NCBI RefSeq assembly: GCF_028464225.1
Contig: NZ_JAQPCN010000001.1
Coordinates: 372,001-436,000, forward strand
Length of the DNA: 64,000 bases
Direction of reading: 5' to 3'
Source of the DNA: Zeaxanthinibacter sp. PT1
GTDB taxonomy: Bacteria; Bacteroidota; Bacteroidia; Flavobacteriales; Flavobacteriaceae
Each line of letters starts with the position of its first letter. Positions within the stretch are counted from its first letter, which is position 1. The position numbers and the translations under genes are program-made. This document shows positions 1 to 9,695 of the stretch, one piece after another. The notes beneath the pieces are model-generated. The model did no database searches. It saw only the letters and a list, made by a program, of their open reading frames with translations, and was not told the origin of the DNA.

Positions 1-107
1 CGGAAATCCAGGCTGGTACAGAGAGTGACCCCACACTTGGTTTCGACGGAGGATATATGCCCGTAGCGAGGACAATCACCCTGGGCTTTAATGTATCCTT
101 CAAATAA
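1..107 (+). CDS. SusC/RagA TonB-dependent receptor, C-terminal end only
   Basis: Only the last 34 codons lie in the window and the rest is off the left edge. The frame ends in ARTITLGFNVSFK and a stop. This aromatic end with alternating polar and hydrophobic residues is the usual last beta-strand of SusC-type outer-membrane receptors, which import oligosaccharides or peptides with TonB energy. The SusD gene starts 30 bases downstream, which is the standard SusC-SusD order and supports the call. The substrate cannot be told from this fragment. Confidence 0.75.
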   Translation, partial: EIQAGTESDPTLGFDGGYMPVARTITLGFNVSFK

Positions 108-137
108 TTAAAAAAAACGCATCAGATACTTGATATT

Positions 138-1877
138 ATGAAAAGAATCAAAACAATAATTTCGGTTTTTGCCTCCCTCGGATTCCTAGCCCTGGGATGT
201 AACGATGAGTTCCTGACAAGGGAACCACAGGGCCAGTTCAGTACCAACAGTCTTAACAGCGAGGATGGGATTGAGGGAATACTTATAGGAGCCTATAAAA
301 TGTTGAACGGCCTGGGATTAGACGGACAGGCTCCCTGGAACAATGATGTACAGAATTGGGTCTTCGGGGGAATACCTTCTGACGATGCCCTGAAAGGCAC
401 GGATGCCGGGGATCAACCGGAACAATCGTTTATAGAAGCGTACGACTTCCAGTCCTTTAACGGGCATATTACCAACAAATGGAGAGGGCTTTATAAAGGA
501 ATCGCGCGAACTAACGATGTCATTACCTCATTGGAAAATGCCGAGTCTATCAGTGAGGACAGGAAGATACAGATCAATGCCGAGGCGCGTTTCTTAAGAG
601 GTTTCTTTCATTTTGAGGCCAGGAAGATGTGGAGAATGCCTCCTTATATCGGGGACGATGTCTACGATATAAATGATGTGGAAAGCACTAAAGTTCCCAA
701 TGATCGTGAGATCTGGCCACTGATCGAAGCAGATTTCGCTGCTGCGGCAGATGTTTTACCGGATAGCCAAACAGACCTGGGAAGACCAAGCAGGTGGGCA
801 GCTTTGGCTTTCCTTGCAAAAGCAAAAATGTACCAGGGATGGACTTCAGATGGGGCTGCCAATATCAGCAAGCTGCAAGAAGCTAAGGTTATCCTGGATG
901 AGATTGTCAATTCAGGCCAATTCATGCTTGTCGATGATTTTGAAGAGAATTTCCTGGTTGCAACCAGGAACAATGCAGAATCCATCTTTGAAATCCAGTA
1001 CGCCATAAGCAGCTCCAACGACCAGGCATCTAACCAGGGTATAGGCCTTGCACATCCTTATACCGATCCTTGGGGATGCTGCGGTTTCTACCAGGTATCA
1101 CAAAACTTAGTTAATGCTTATAAAACGGAGAATGGTCTGCCACAGTTAGATAATTTTGACAATAATGATGTGACCTGGGAAACAGAGTACACCGGAACCT
1201 TGGACCCGAGACTTGACCATACTGTAGGAAGACCCGGAATTCTATATAAGGGATTCAAAATATACCAAACTGATTTTGTCCGGGATCTATCGTACGCAGG
1301 ACCGTATTTCTCTAAAAAACACGTAGCTGAACCCGAAGCATTTGGAGTCGGAGGCTGGGGGAACCTCTCGGCCAACAATTACAGGATTATGCGTTACGAC
1401 ATGATTTTGCTTTGGCTTGCGGAAGCAGAAGTTGAACTCGGAAACCTGGAGCGTGCCAGGGAATTGGTCAACATGATCAGGAGTCGCGCCGCTAACCCTG
1501 TAGGCTTTGTCCCCAAAGCCACGCAAGGAGCTGACAGGAACGATTATACCATAGTTGAGGGAGAAGCAGCTGCCAATTATGACATCGCTACTTATGATAC
1601 TCCATGGACAGACCAGGATATGGCAAGAAAAGCAGTTCGTTTTGAAAGCCGACTGGAGTTCGCTATGGAAGGACACCGCTTTTTTGACCTGCAGCGATGG
1701 GGAGTGGCCGCAGAAGTATTGAATGCTTACCTCGACAGTGAAGCGGAGCATCGCACCTACCTGGAAGGCAAAAGCTTTACACCAAATAAGAACGAATATT
1801 ACCCAATACCAATTGAAGCTATTGACCGTTCTTACCTGAATGGAGAACCAACTTTAACTCAGGATCCGGCCTATTAA
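138..1877 (+). CDS. SusD/RagB-family outer-membrane lipoprotein
   Basis: This 579-residue surface lipoprotein is the substrate-binding lid partner of the SusC receptor. The signal peptide ends in a lipobox (LALGC) with the lipidated cysteine at residue 21, followed by NDEFLTREPQG, which is typical of SusD N-termini. The first half is the helical TPR-like SusD scaffold (ARFLRGFFHFE near residue 155). The second half holds the RagB/SusD domain with RMPDLILLWLAE-like and RFESRLEFAMEGHRFFDLQRWG motifs, and the protein ends with the characteristic YYPIPIEAID segment. It follows SusC by 30 bases and is closed by a terminator, so SusC and SusD form one transcript. No glycoside hydrolase lies beside the pair, so the ligand is unknown. 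Confidence 0.95.
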   Translation: MKRIKTIISVFASLGFLALGCNDEFLTREPQGQFSTNSLNSEDGIEGILIGAYKMLNGLGLDGQAPWNNDVQNWVFGGIPSDDALKGTDAGDQPEQSFIEAYDFQSFNGHITNKWRGLYKGIARTNDVITSLENAESISEDRKIQINAEARFLRGFFHFEARKMWRMPPYIGDDVYDINDVESTKVPNDREIWPLIEADFAAAADVLPDSQTDLGRPSRWAALAFLAKAKMYQGWTSDGAANISKLQEAKVILDEIVNSGQFMLVDDFEENFLVATRNNAESIFEIQYAISSSNDQASNQGIGLAHPYTDPWGCCGFYQVSQNLVNAYKTENGLPQLDNFDNNDVTWETEYTGTLDPRLDHTVGRPGILYKGFKIYQTDFVRDLSYAGPYFSKKHVAEPEAFGVGGWGNLSANNYRIMRYDMILLWLAEAEVELGNLERARELVNMIRSRAANPVGFVPKATQGADRNDYTIVEGEAAANYDIATYDTPWTDQDMARKAVRFESRLEFAMEGHRFFDLQRWGVAAEVLNAYLDSEAEHRTYLEGKSFTPNKNEYYPIPIEAIDRSYLNGEPTLTQDPAY

Positions 1878-1938
1878 TAAATAGGTAGACGATAAACTTT
1901 GAAATAATAAAGGGGGGCAAATAGTCCCAAAATTACAG

Positions 1939-1984
1939 ATAAAGCCATAGGGAGTTAAAATCTCCTTCATGGCTTTATTTTTTA
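1939..1984 (+). terminator. Rho-independent terminator after SusD
   Basis: The arms ATAAAGCCAT and ATGGCTTTAT flank a GGAG/CTCC inner pairing and are followed by a run of T. An ATG at 1969 lies inside the hairpin, which argues against using it as the start of the following gene. Confidence 0.85.
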
Positions 1985-2058
1985 TAGGGTGTTATCTTAT
2001 ATTTGAGGAGCAAACCAGCACCTCAATTACAGCAACCAACCCATTTAATGACCTTCTT

Positions 2059-5000
2059 ATGAGAAAATTAAGCCTGTTTTCTTTTCTTATCATTTTTATT
2101 TGTTCCTGTGAAGAAGAACCTGAGACCTTATTTAAGCTCAGATCAGCAGAAGAGACGGGGATCACATTTAACAACCAGATTGTTGAGACCGACAGCGCGA
2201 ATATCCTTACCGAAGAATATATTTTTAACGGGGGAGGTGTAGGTGTTGGCGATTTTAATGCTGATGGGTTACCCGACTTGTTCTTTTCGGGCAACCAGGT
2301 CCCCAACCAATTGTATCTGAACCAGGGCGAGTTTAAATTCCGGAATGTCTCAAGAGAAGCTGGGATAATGGCCGAAGATCGATGGAATACAGGGGTGACC
2401 GTGACCGATATCAACACGGATGGCCTTCCGGATATATATGTTTGTTCTGCCCGGGAAGAAGGAAAGGAAAAAAGGGCTAACCTTCTTTTTATCAACCAGG
2501 GGACCAACGATAAGGGAATTCCCGTATTCAAAGAATCTGCGGCTGAATACGGCGTTGATGATTCCAGCAACAGTATGGGGGCCGCATTTTTTGATTATGA
2601 CAAGGATGGTCACCAGGATCTCTATGTCCTGAACAATGAACAGGTGCATGTACTCCCCACCAATTACCGGACAAAAATTACCGATGGAACGGCAATCAGC
2701 AATGACCGCTTATTTCACAATAACGGAGATGGAACCTTTACCGATGTCACCCAGGAAGCGGGGATCACCATCGAGGGATTTGGATTAGGAATTGCCATTG
2801 CAGATCTCAATTACGATGGATGGCCTGATATTTATATCACCAACGACTATCTTACCAATGACCTGCTCTATATCAACAATGGAGACGGAACATTCAGGAA
2901 CGATATCAAAGATCGGATCAGGCACCAAAGTAAGTTTTCCATGGGCTCTGATATTGCCGACTATGACAATGACGGTCTTTTAGATATCATCACCCTGGAC
3001 ATGCTGGGTGAGACAAACAGCCGTATGAAAACCACTATCGGTAATAACCCTTATATCACAACAATTATGAACCGGAAGTGGGGCTATGAAGAACAATACA
3101 GCCGAAATATGCTTCATAAGGGAAATGCAGCTGAGCTGCCATTCAGCGAAATAGGATTGATGGCCGGTGTTGCGAAGACAGACTGGAGCTGGTCTCCACT
3201 ATTTATGGATGTTGATAATGACGGTTACAGGGACCTCCTGATTACAAATGGGTTTCCCAGGGACATTACGGATAAGGATTTTGGAGATTTTCGTGTTGGG
3301 GTAAGCCGTTTCCTGAGCCCTAAAGATATTCTTGACTCCATCCCAATCGTTAAGATCCCGAATTACGCTTACAGGAATAAGGGTGATTGGACATTTGAGG
3401 ACAGTGGGAATGACTGGGGCCTGAACATCCCATCTTTCTCCAACGGAGCTGTGTTTGCCGACCTGGACCTTGATGGGGACCTGGATTATGTAGTGAACAA
3501 CATCAACGACCCTGCATTCGTATTTGAAAATCGGCTTGACCAACGAGCTGATGCTGCCAATTACCTGAATGTACGCCTCAAGGGACCCAAGAGCAATCCG
3601 ATGGGAATAGGCGCTAAATTACGTCTAAAGGCCAGTGAAGATCTAATACAGTACCACGAACAACAGGTGACCAGGGGATATATGTCTTCTGTAGAGGACC
3701 TGATCCATTTTGGTACCGGTGCATATAAGCAATTAGAGCAATTGGAAATCTGGTGGCCAGACGGGAGACACCAAGATTTAGGTAGTCTGAAAGCGAACCA
3801 GACCTTAGTGATTTCTTACGCGGATGCTACTGCAACAGAACAAAAAACAGGGCCTAAACCGTTCCGGGATTCTCAGCCGATACTCACTAAGGTACCCAGG
3901 GATCAAGGATTGGCCTTTAAGCATCAGGAACAGGATATGATCGATTTCAATATTCAAAGAATCCTTCCACATAAACTGACCCAGAACGGACCCGATATGA
4001 CGGCGGGGGATATGAACGGCGATGGCCTGGAGGATTTTATCATCGGTGGATCTAACGGTCATTCCCCTACCCTGTTTTTCCAACAAGCAGATGGATCATT
4101 TATACAAGAACCACTATTTACCGATAAAGAAGACCTGGAATACGAAATAGAAAGCATGGCTTTGTTTGACCTTGATAATGACCAGGACCTGGATCTTTAC
4201 CTTGTGTCCGGAAGCAATGAATTTGAGAGGGAAAGTAAACATTACTCGGACCGACTTTTTATCAATGACGGTAGGGGCAATTTCAGTTCAGCCGAACACC
4301 TAATGCCTGTAATTAATGCCAGCGGATCTGTAGTTACCACTGCGGATTTTGACGGGGATGGATATACTGATCTCTTTGTGGGTGGACGCACGCCCATAGG
4401 CAGATATCCCTTGCCGGAAAAAAGTTTCCTCTTACGCAATAACAAGGGCCAGTTAGAAGATGTTACCGCTGCCAAAGCCCCCGGTCTTTCTAACATTGGT
4501 ATGGTCACCGATGCGGTTTGGGCCGATATTGATGGGGATCAGCGAAACGACCTAATTCTCGTGGGTGAATTCATGGGCGTTACCATATTCAGGAATGAAG
4601 AAAATACGCTGACTCAATTAAAGGGCACAGGGCTGGAGGAACAGAAAGGGTGGTGGCAATCCATAGCCTCTGCCGATATGGATAATGATGGCGATATAGA
4701 TCTTATTGTCGGGAATTTAGGTTCCAATAATTTTTACCAGGCCAGTGAGGACCGGCCGGTTTCTGTGCTGGCCAAAGATTTTGACAATAATGGCAGTGTA
4801 GATCCGGTAATGTTCGCATATTTTAAAAACGACGAAGGGGAATACGAATCTTTCCCGGTTCATTTCTGGGGAGACCTTTACGGACAAAGCCCATTATTCC
4901 GTAGTAAATTCGATTTTTTTAAGGACTATGCGAAAGCTACCCAGGATAATCTTTTCAAAGACCGAGAATTAGAAGGAGCAGTTCATCTCAAAGCAAATAC

Positions 5001-5385
5001 GGATAAGAGCATCTATATAGAAAATAAAGGCGATGGCACCTTTAAAATAAGACCGCTACCCACAGAAGCACAATTAGCCCCCCTAACAGACCTGCTGATC
5101 GAAGACCTGGATGAGGACGGGCATAAAGACTTAATGTTAATTGGAAATGACTACGGGAACGAACCTTTTATAGGGAAATACGATGCCTTTAATGGTTTAT
5201 TGCTGAAGGGAGACGGCAAAGGAAACTTTTCCGCCGTACCGACACCTGAAAGCGGATTTGAAGTCACCGGTGATGCCAAATCACTCATTCGTATAGAGGG
5301 TGCGGATAAGAGCTTTAAATACCTGGCCAGCCAAAACAGGGACAGCCTCCTGATATTTACCAGGAGGACTGCCGTGCTCAACTAG
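2059..5385 (+). CDS. FG-GAP/VCBS-repeat lipoprotein with ASPIC/UnbV domain
   Basis: This is a 1108-residue secreted lipoprotein. The start at 2059 gives a clean lipoprotein signal (MRKLSLFSFLIIFICSC, lipid cysteine 17); the longer reading frame from 1969 begins inside a terminator hairpin. Many calcium-loop-like repeats of the form D-x-D-x-D-G-x-x-D (such as DFNADGLPDL, DYDKDGHQDL, DLDLDGDLDY) fill residues 60-490 and 640-1090, as in beta-propeller FG-GAP/VCBS domains. An ASPIC/UnbV module (GIGAKLRL, YMSSVEDLIHFGTG, LEIWWPDG) sits near residues 500-585. Proteins of this architecture often follow SusC/SusD in flavobacteria. The precise role is unknown; binding of polymer or surface attachment is an inference. 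Confidence 0.9.
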   Translation: MRKLSLFSFLIIFICSCEEEPETLFKLRSAEETGITFNNQIVETDSANILTEEYIFNGGGVGVGDFNADGLPDLFFSGNQVPNQLYLNQGEFKFRNVSREAGIMAEDRWNTGVTVTDINTDGLPDIYVCSAREEGKEKRANLLFINQGTNDKGIPVFKESAAEYGVDDSSNSMGAAFFDYDKDGHQDLYVLNNEQVHVLPTNYRTKITDGTAISNDRLFHNNGDGTFTDVTQEAGITIEGFGLGIAIADLNYDGWPDIYITNDYLTNDLLYINNGDGTFRNDIKDRIRHQSKFSMGSDIADYDNDGLLDIITLDMLGETNSRMKTTIGNNPYITTIMNRKWGYEEQYSRNMLHKGNAAELPFSEIGLMAGVAKTDWSWSPLFMDVDNDGYRDLLITNGFPRDITDKDFGDFRVGVSRFLSPKDILDSIPIVKIPNYAYRNKGDWTFEDSGNDWGLNIPSFSNGAVFADLDLDGDLDYVVNNINDPAFVFENRLDQRADAANYLNVRLKGPKSNPMGIGAKLRLKASEDLIQYHEQQVTRGYMSSVEDLIHFGTGAYKQLEQLEIWWPDGRHQDLGSLKANQTLVISYADATATEQKTGPKPFRDSQPILTKVPRDQGLAFKHQEQDMIDFNIQRILPHKLTQNGPDMTAGDMNGDGLEDFIIGGSNGHSPTLFFQQADGSFIQEPLFTDKEDLEYEIESMALFDLDNDQDLDLYLVSGSNEFERESKHYSDRLFINDGRGNFSSAEHLMPVINASGSVVTTADFDGDGYTDLFVGGRTPIGRYPLPEKSFLLRNNKGQLEDVTAAKAPGLSNIGMVTDAVWADIDGDQRNDLILVGEFMGVTIFRNEENTLTQLKGTGLEEQKGWWQSIASADMDNDGDIDLIVGNLGSNNFYQASEDRPVSVLAKDFDNNGSVDPVMFAYFKNDEGEYESFPVHFWGDLYGQSPLFRSKFDFFKDYAKATQDNLFKDRELEGAVHLKANTDKSIYIENKGDGTFKIRPLPTEAQLAPLTDLLIEDLDEDGHKDLMLIGNDYGNEPFIGKYDAFNGLLLKGDGKGNFSAVPTPESGFEVTGDAKSLIRIEGADKSFKYLASQNRDSLLIFTRRTAVLN

Positions 5386-5607
5386 TATAAGTAGTGTATA
5401 AATTCATGAATTTTATAGCGGTTTAAAGGGTTTGTATATGGTAGAATCACTGATTCGGTTAACTTAGGATCAGATTCCTAGACCAGATTGCAGGCTTACC
5501 ATTACGAATAGATAAACGGAAATCTCCGAAGATATAGAGTGGTCCAGTTCCCCCGGGCCTGTTAATTCTGAAAACAGAGTTAGTTGATTTTAGATTGTTG
5601 AGTTGGA

Positions 5608-5638
5608 GCAGCGTTCTTTGTTAAGGCGCTGCTTTTTT
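5608..5638 (+). terminator. Terminator downstream of the ASPIC/UnbV gene
   Basis: The stem GCAGCG/CGCTGC with a 13-base loop is followed by TTTTTT. It lies between two convergent genes and reads best on the plus strand. Confidence 0.7.
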
Positions 5639-5651
5639 CATTTAAAAAAGA

Positions 5652-7499
5652 TCACTCAGATTCTACCTTAGCTTGGTTGAGTTCTTTTATAAAATAAGAC
5701 GGGAGTATACCCTGTCTTTTCTTAAAAGCCGAATTAAAGGTGTTGAGGGTATTAAAGCCTACAGTTGTGGCGATATAACACAATTTACTATTGCGCAGGT
5801 CCTCATCCTCTATGAGTTTAGGAATAAGGAAATCTATCCTAAGGCAGTTTAAATAGTTATTAAAATTACACCCTTTCTCCTGGTTGATGACCTGGGAAAG
5901 GTATTTAGGGTTGGTCTTGAGTGATTCTGCAAGGGAATGCAAGTTGCAGCAGGGGTCCAGGAAGAAATTTTCACATTCCAAATTCTCAAGTTTGGCCAGG
6001 ATGATGGCCTTAACATCATCATCCATCGTTTGGCAGTTACTGCCAGCTTCCTTCTTGTCTTCCACTAAGACCGAATTTATTTCCCATGTCCGTAATTTTT
6101 CTTTTAACTCTGACTGTACTTTGGCCAGCTCTAACGCCTTATTATAAAGTAACTTGTTCTTGGACCTGACTTTGAAGTATGAATATACGGAGAGTCCACT
6201 TATCGTTAATACGAGCATAAGCAAGGTAAACAGGGTATTGAAATTAGCCTGCTGTTTTTCATTCTCCAGTTCCAGTATTCTTTTTCGCTGGCTGATTTCT
6301 TTAACGTTTCTCTTTGTTTCAAGTATAACGATCTTTTGTTCCTGCTCATTAGTAAAAATCGAATCCCTGATGGTCTCAAATAACGCCTTGTACTCTGATG
6401 ATTTTCCAGGCTGATCTGTTTGTTGGTATAACTGGCTTAGGATTTCGCTATTATCCTTGACCACATCAAAAGCATTAATCTGCTCTGCCGCTTCAAGACT
6501 TTCCTCGTAAGACTTAATAGCATTAACAGTATCATTTTGTTTTAATAAAAGCTGTCCTTGAAGAATGAGTGCCCTTGGGATCCGAAAGCGGTATTGCTTT
6601 TCGTAATTCTTCTCCAAAGCCCGCGATAAATAGGCCTGAGCCTTGTCAAGATTACCTGACATAAGGTAAATGTCGGCCATGTTCATATGCACCGCACTCT
6701 CAATGTAATCCCCTGGAGGCGGCATTTTTACTTCTAATTTTTCATAAAATGCATAAGCTTTTAAAGCCGACTGAACATCACTAAGCTTAGATTTCATTCG
6801 AGCTATCTCGTCGATCTTGGGAAAGAAATACTGGGTTTGTCCTAACCTGATTATGAAGGGAATGCCTTTTAGGCAATAGGACAATGCCTTTTCATAATTC
6901 TCGGTACGCAGGTAATAATGTGATAAGGCCGCATATGCCCTCATATAAAGATGATCCGTATGATGAGTTTCTGCTATATCCAGGAGCTCTAACCCTGTCT
7001 GAAGTGCTTTATCATAATGTCCTTTCTCGCTATATATATCCGTTATAAGGGTGAGAACATCCCCTTGCTCTTCCAAAAAATTGTTCTTCCCTGCAGTGGA
7101 CAGTACTTCGGATGCCAGCGTAAAAGACCTGTCAAAATCACCTCGAATAAACAATAGGTATGCCTCCTGGTATTTAGATTGTAATATGCCTTTTTTAAAA
7201 CCGAGTTCAGAGGATAAGATCAAGGCTCTTTCTGAAAAGGTTTTAGCCGCATGGATATCCTTGTACATGTGGGCTTTACTCAGATCTAACAACAGCTGTA
7301 CTTTTTCCCGTCCTTCCACATGGCGCAAAAGGGACTCACGCTCAGTAATGGAGATTCGCTCTCCGGAATGCTGATCAGCAAATTCCTCCATTTTATTGAA
7401 GAAAAAAGAAACAGAATCATTTTGTACATCCTGGGCACATAGTATGGAGATAGCACCCATGAACAGGAAGAAGGTAAACCTCGTGGACCAGGTATACAT
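5652..7499 (-). CDS. TPR-containing membrane-anchored AraC-family regulator
   Basis: This 615-residue protein has a signal peptide (ILCAQ cleavage region near residue 22) and a long helical part with tetratricopeptide-like repeats (residues about 60-390). One transmembrane segment follows (LFTLLMLVLTISGLSVYSY, about 420-440), then a short coiled linker and a C-terminal AraC-type double helix-turn-helix (about 515-610, with SLAESLKTNPKYLSQVINQ and GILPSYFIKEL). The layout implies a periplasmic sensor joined across the membrane to a cytoplasmic DNA-binding domain. It is convergent with the SusC/SusD/ASPIC genes and could regulate them, but nothing in the sequence proves this. The likely ligand is unknown. 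Confidence 0.9.
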   Translation of the reverse strand: MYTWSTRFTFFLFMGAISILCAQDVQNDSVSFFFNKMEEFADQHSGERISITERESLLRHVEGREKVQLLLDLSKAHMYKDIHAAKTFSERALILSSELGFKKGILQSKYQEAYLLFIRGDFDRSFTLASEVLSTAGKNNFLEEQGDVLTLITDIYSEKGHYDKALQTGLELLDIAETHHTDHLYMRAYAALSHYYLRTENYEKALSYCLKGIPFIIRLGQTQYFFPKIDEIARMKSKLSDVQSALKAYAFYEKLEVKMPPPGDYIESAVHMNMADIYLMSGNLDKAQAYLSRALEKNYEKQYRFRIPRALILQGQLLLKQNDTVNAIKSYEESLEAAEQINAFDVVKDNSEILSQLYQQTDQPGKSSEYKALFETIRDSIFTNEQEQKIVILETKRNVKEISQRKRILELENEKQQANFNTLFTLLMLVLTISGLSVYSYFKVRSKNKLLYNKALELAKVQSELKEKLRTWEINSVLVEDKKEAGSNCQTMDDDVKAIILAKLENLECENFFLDPCCNLHSLAESLKTNPKYLSQVINQEKGCNFNNYLNCLRIDFLIPKLIEDEDLRNSKLCYIATTVGFNTLNTFNSAFKKRQGILPSYFIKELNQAKVESE

Positions 7500-7701
7500 A
7501 GGTTGGCGTTGATTAGAAGAGTTGAGTAATAGTTGAGACCCCTAAAAGTATCTAAAATCGTTAAACAAAACTTATTAAATTATCACCCTTCCCTCTATTA
7601 TTTTACCAATTTAACGAAATGGCATTTCCACAATTAACTATATCTCATGATTTTAAGATATTTATGCACGTGGCAATGATAAACTCCTGCGCCTTGTTTA
7701 A

Positions 7702-8280
7702 CTAACCGGATTTCTTTACATATTTTGTGAGGATAACAATCTGCTGCCCGTTAACTTTACCTTCAATGCATTCGGCATTGTCGTGAACCAATGAAATATT
7801 TCGGACCGCGGTACCGCGCTTGGCAGTAAAACCAGCTCCCTTAACGTTCAGATCTTTGATCAGCACCACCTGATCTCCCTGAGATAACAGAGCCCCATTG
7901 GTATCCAAATGTTCAAGGGCTTGCTCATCTTTAAGCTCATCCCAATTCCTGGCCCATTGTTCTGTTCCCGGTTCCATATAAAACATCTGGAGGAGATCTA
8001 GTGCCCATGCCTGCTCTTTTAAACGGTTCAGCATCCTCCATGCTACTACTTTCACTGCATCAACCTCGCTCCACATGCTCTCGGATAAGCCTCTCCAGTG
8101 ATCGGCTTGCATCTTATCTCTATCTTCAATTTGCTCAAAACAATTAGTACAACAAATTATAAAGTTTTCTGAATGTTCTTCCGATTTTGGCGGAACCAGG
8201 TATTGCTGTAGTTGTTCTGCGGACTTACATAGCTCGCATTGCGCTCCACTTCGCTGCTCCAGTTCTTTTTTTACACTCAT
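7702..8280 (-). CDS. PhnA/YjdM-like zinc-ribbon protein
   Basis: This 192-residue cytoplasmic protein starts with a zinc-ribbon-like region: C15-x2-C18 and C44-x2-C47. It ends with the PhnA domain (LSQGDQVVLIKDLNVKGAGF, then the VNGQQIVILTKYVKK tail). The family is named for the E. coli phn region but is not required for phosphonate use, and its biochemical role is not settled. It is longer than E. coli YjdM (about 110 residues) because of a helical insert between the ribbon and the PhnA domain. It stands alone on the minus strand with no obvious operon partner. The 202 bases between it and the AraC-type gene hold nothing recognisable. Confidence 0.85.
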   Translation of the reverse strand: MSVKKELEQRSGAQCELCKSAEQLQQYLVPPKSEEHSENFIICCTNCFEQIEDRDKMQADHWRGLSESMWSEVDAVKVVAWRMLNRLKEQAWALDLLQMFYMEPGTEQWARNWDELKDEQALEHLDTNGALLSQGDQVVLIKDLNVKGAGFTAKRGTAVRNISLVHDNAECIEGKVNGQQIVILTKYVKKSG

Positions 8281-8389
8281 GGTATAGTATTATGGGTAGA
8301 TTGGCAAAAGTATTAAAAGGCACCATCAATTTCGATTATTCCCAACTAAAAGGATTTAATTCCAGGGTTTAGATAGTGACAGGCAGCCA

Positions 8390-8417
8390 CAAAAAAACCG
8401 AGATATTTAATCCCGGT
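8390..8417 (-). terminator. Terminator of the SDR gene
   Basis: Read on the minus strand, ACCGGGA and TCTCGGT pair across a 7-base loop and are followed by a run of seven T. Confidence 0.75.
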
Positions 8418-8447
8418 CTTTTGAAGAAAATACGAATCCTGATATGT

Positions 8448-9092
8448 TTAATATCGTTCTCCTCTTAGCGCTTTCTCTATAGGGGTGTTACCTTGCAGGA
8501 TCTCAAAAGTTTCCCCTTTCCTTACATTATCTTCCAATACCGTAACGAGAGCTTTCGCTACATCTGCCCTTGGTATTTTTCCTTTTTCGGCAAGTTTTGT
8601 TTCCAGTTTTATCTGACCCGAGGCATCGTCATTAGTAAGAGCTCCGGGACGCACAATGGTATAAGGTAATTCACTACCCCTCAAATACTCATCCGCGTTG
8701 CGCTTAGCTTCCAGATAGTCTTTTAATTTCACGTGCCGGGCTGGTTCGTCAGCTCCCATTGAACTGAGCATCACGAATTTTTTTATGCCTTCTTTTTTAC
8801 CGGCTTCAGTTAATTTCTTGGCACCTTCCTGGTCTACCTCAACCACCTTTTCCCCTCCGGATCCAGCGGCAAATATGATCTTATCCACACCTTGTACCGC
8901 ATGGCTTACTTCTTGCTCAAGATCTGCCAAAACGACCTGGATATTATTCTTTTCAAAATCTTTTTTCTGTTCTTCTTTACGCACCATAGCAATAGGCTGG
9001 TAATTAGCTGAATCTTTAAGAAGATTCACGACAATATTACCGGTTGTTCCTGTTGCACCGGCAACCAATATTTTCTGTTTTTCCTTACTCAT
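8448..9092 (-). CDS. Atypical SDR / NAD(P)H-binding family protein
   Basis: This is a 214-residue cytoplasmic Rossmann-fold protein. The nucleotide-binding loop GATGTTG is at residues 12-18. Further motifs of atypical SDRs (NmrA/YwnB-like) are FAAGSGG, the strand KFVMLSSMGAD and YTIVRPGALTND. The classical YxxxK catalytic pair of true short-chain dehydrogenases is not obvious, so it may sense NADPH or reduce a small substrate rather than act as a standard dehydrogenase. It is a single gene with its own terminator. The substrate is unknown. Confidence 0.85.
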   Translation of the reverse strand: MSKEKQKILVAGATGTTGNIVVNLLKDSANYQPIAMVRKEEQKKDFEKNNIQVVLADLEQEVSHAVQGVDKIIFAAGSGGEKVVEVDQEGAKKLTEAGKKEGIKKFVMLSSMGADEPARHVKLKDYLEAKRNADEYLRGSELPYTIVRPGALTNDDASGQIKLETKLAEKGKIPRADVAKALVTVLEDNVRKGETFEILQGNTPIEKALRGERY

Positions 9093-9438
9093 GTTTTAGC
9101 CAATATTTTTTGGGGCAAGCTCCGGTAGTGGAATAATAGTTCTGCATCCCGGAAAAAGCCTCTGTTGAATTAATTATACTTAAGATATCATAAGCGGGGG
9201 AAGAAGTTGATGGAGAAGCGTAAAATATGGATGCAGAAGCAAGTTTGGCTACGGTGTTTTCTGATTGGATTACAGTACTTGGGATACACTACATAATTAG
9301 GAGTTGTAGTAGTAATCATACCTGTCCCCGGCTTTGAATGGGAAAAGGAAGCAGGTGGCTGCCTGGTCAAATGCTAAAGTATTGATCTGTAACGAATAAC
9401 CGCAGAGACTGAATGTAGAAATGATTCTTCGCAAAAAG
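9093..9438. other. Noncoding stretch, no gene seen
   Basis: About 350 bases between the SDR gene start and the first repeat. Short open frames here have no family signature and no believable start. I see no RNA gene; the part next to 9093 probably holds the SDR promoter. Confidence 0.5.
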
Positions 9439-9500
9439 AGGGGGCTCAAAACCCCACCCCGGTTTTAAGTTAAAGTCTTTCACTGCAGGAAGCTTGCAGT
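9439..9500 (+). repeat. Two-hairpin intergenic repeat, copy A
   Basis: This element begins with a G-run/C-run hairpin (GGGGGCTC then ACCCCACCCCGG), continues with TTTTAAGTTAAAGT and ends with the hairpin ACTGCA-N7-TGCAGT at 9482-9500. Other copies of the same layout are found at 9628, 9853, 17208, 52599, 54790 and 56180. It carries no open reading frame and resembles REP-like elements in size and structure. Confidence 0.8.
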
Positions 9501-9507
9501 CTGTAAA

Positions 9508-9571
9508 GGGACATAGGTACATAGGTACAAAGAGACAAAGTTACAAGGTTACTAGGATACAGAGGGTCAAA
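9508..9571 (+). repeat. Degenerate 8-bp tandem array, array 1
   Basis: Eight consecutive octamers run in phase: GGGACATA, GGTACATA, GGTACAAA, GAGACAAA, GTTACAAG, GTTACTAG, GATACAGA, GGGTCAAA. The array starts 7 bases after two-hairpin copy A. The octamers keep a G..ACA core and become less regular toward the right. Confidence 0.85.
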
Positions 9572-9627
9572 AGGGAATAGGCGATGCTAGTTCTGAGTTA
9601 ATACTACAAAAATCTCTTTTGCCAACT

Positions 9628-9688
9628 GGGGCCTCTTAACCCCACCCCGAGCTTAAGATAATTGTTTACACTGCAGGAAGCTTGCAGT
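9628..9688 (+). repeat. Two-hairpin intergenic repeat, copy B
   Basis: GGGGCCTCTTAACCCCACCC is followed by a TTAAG tract and the same 19-base terminal hairpin as copy A (ACTGCA, loop GGAAGCT, TGCAGT). As in copy A, the sequence CTGTAAA and an octamer array follow directly, so repeat and array were probably duplicated together, about 188 bases apart. Confidence 0.8.
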
Positions 9689-9695
9689 CTGTAAA

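Noticed and set aside
1969-2058. Longer N-terminus for the ASPIC/UnbV lipoprotein
   Set aside because: The first ATG is inside the SusD terminator hairpin, and the start at 2059 gives a complete lipoprotein signal.
5386-5651. Extra gene or RNA between the ASPIC gene and the AraC-type regulator
   Set aside because: Only a terminator is clear; no open frame or RNA fold could be supported.
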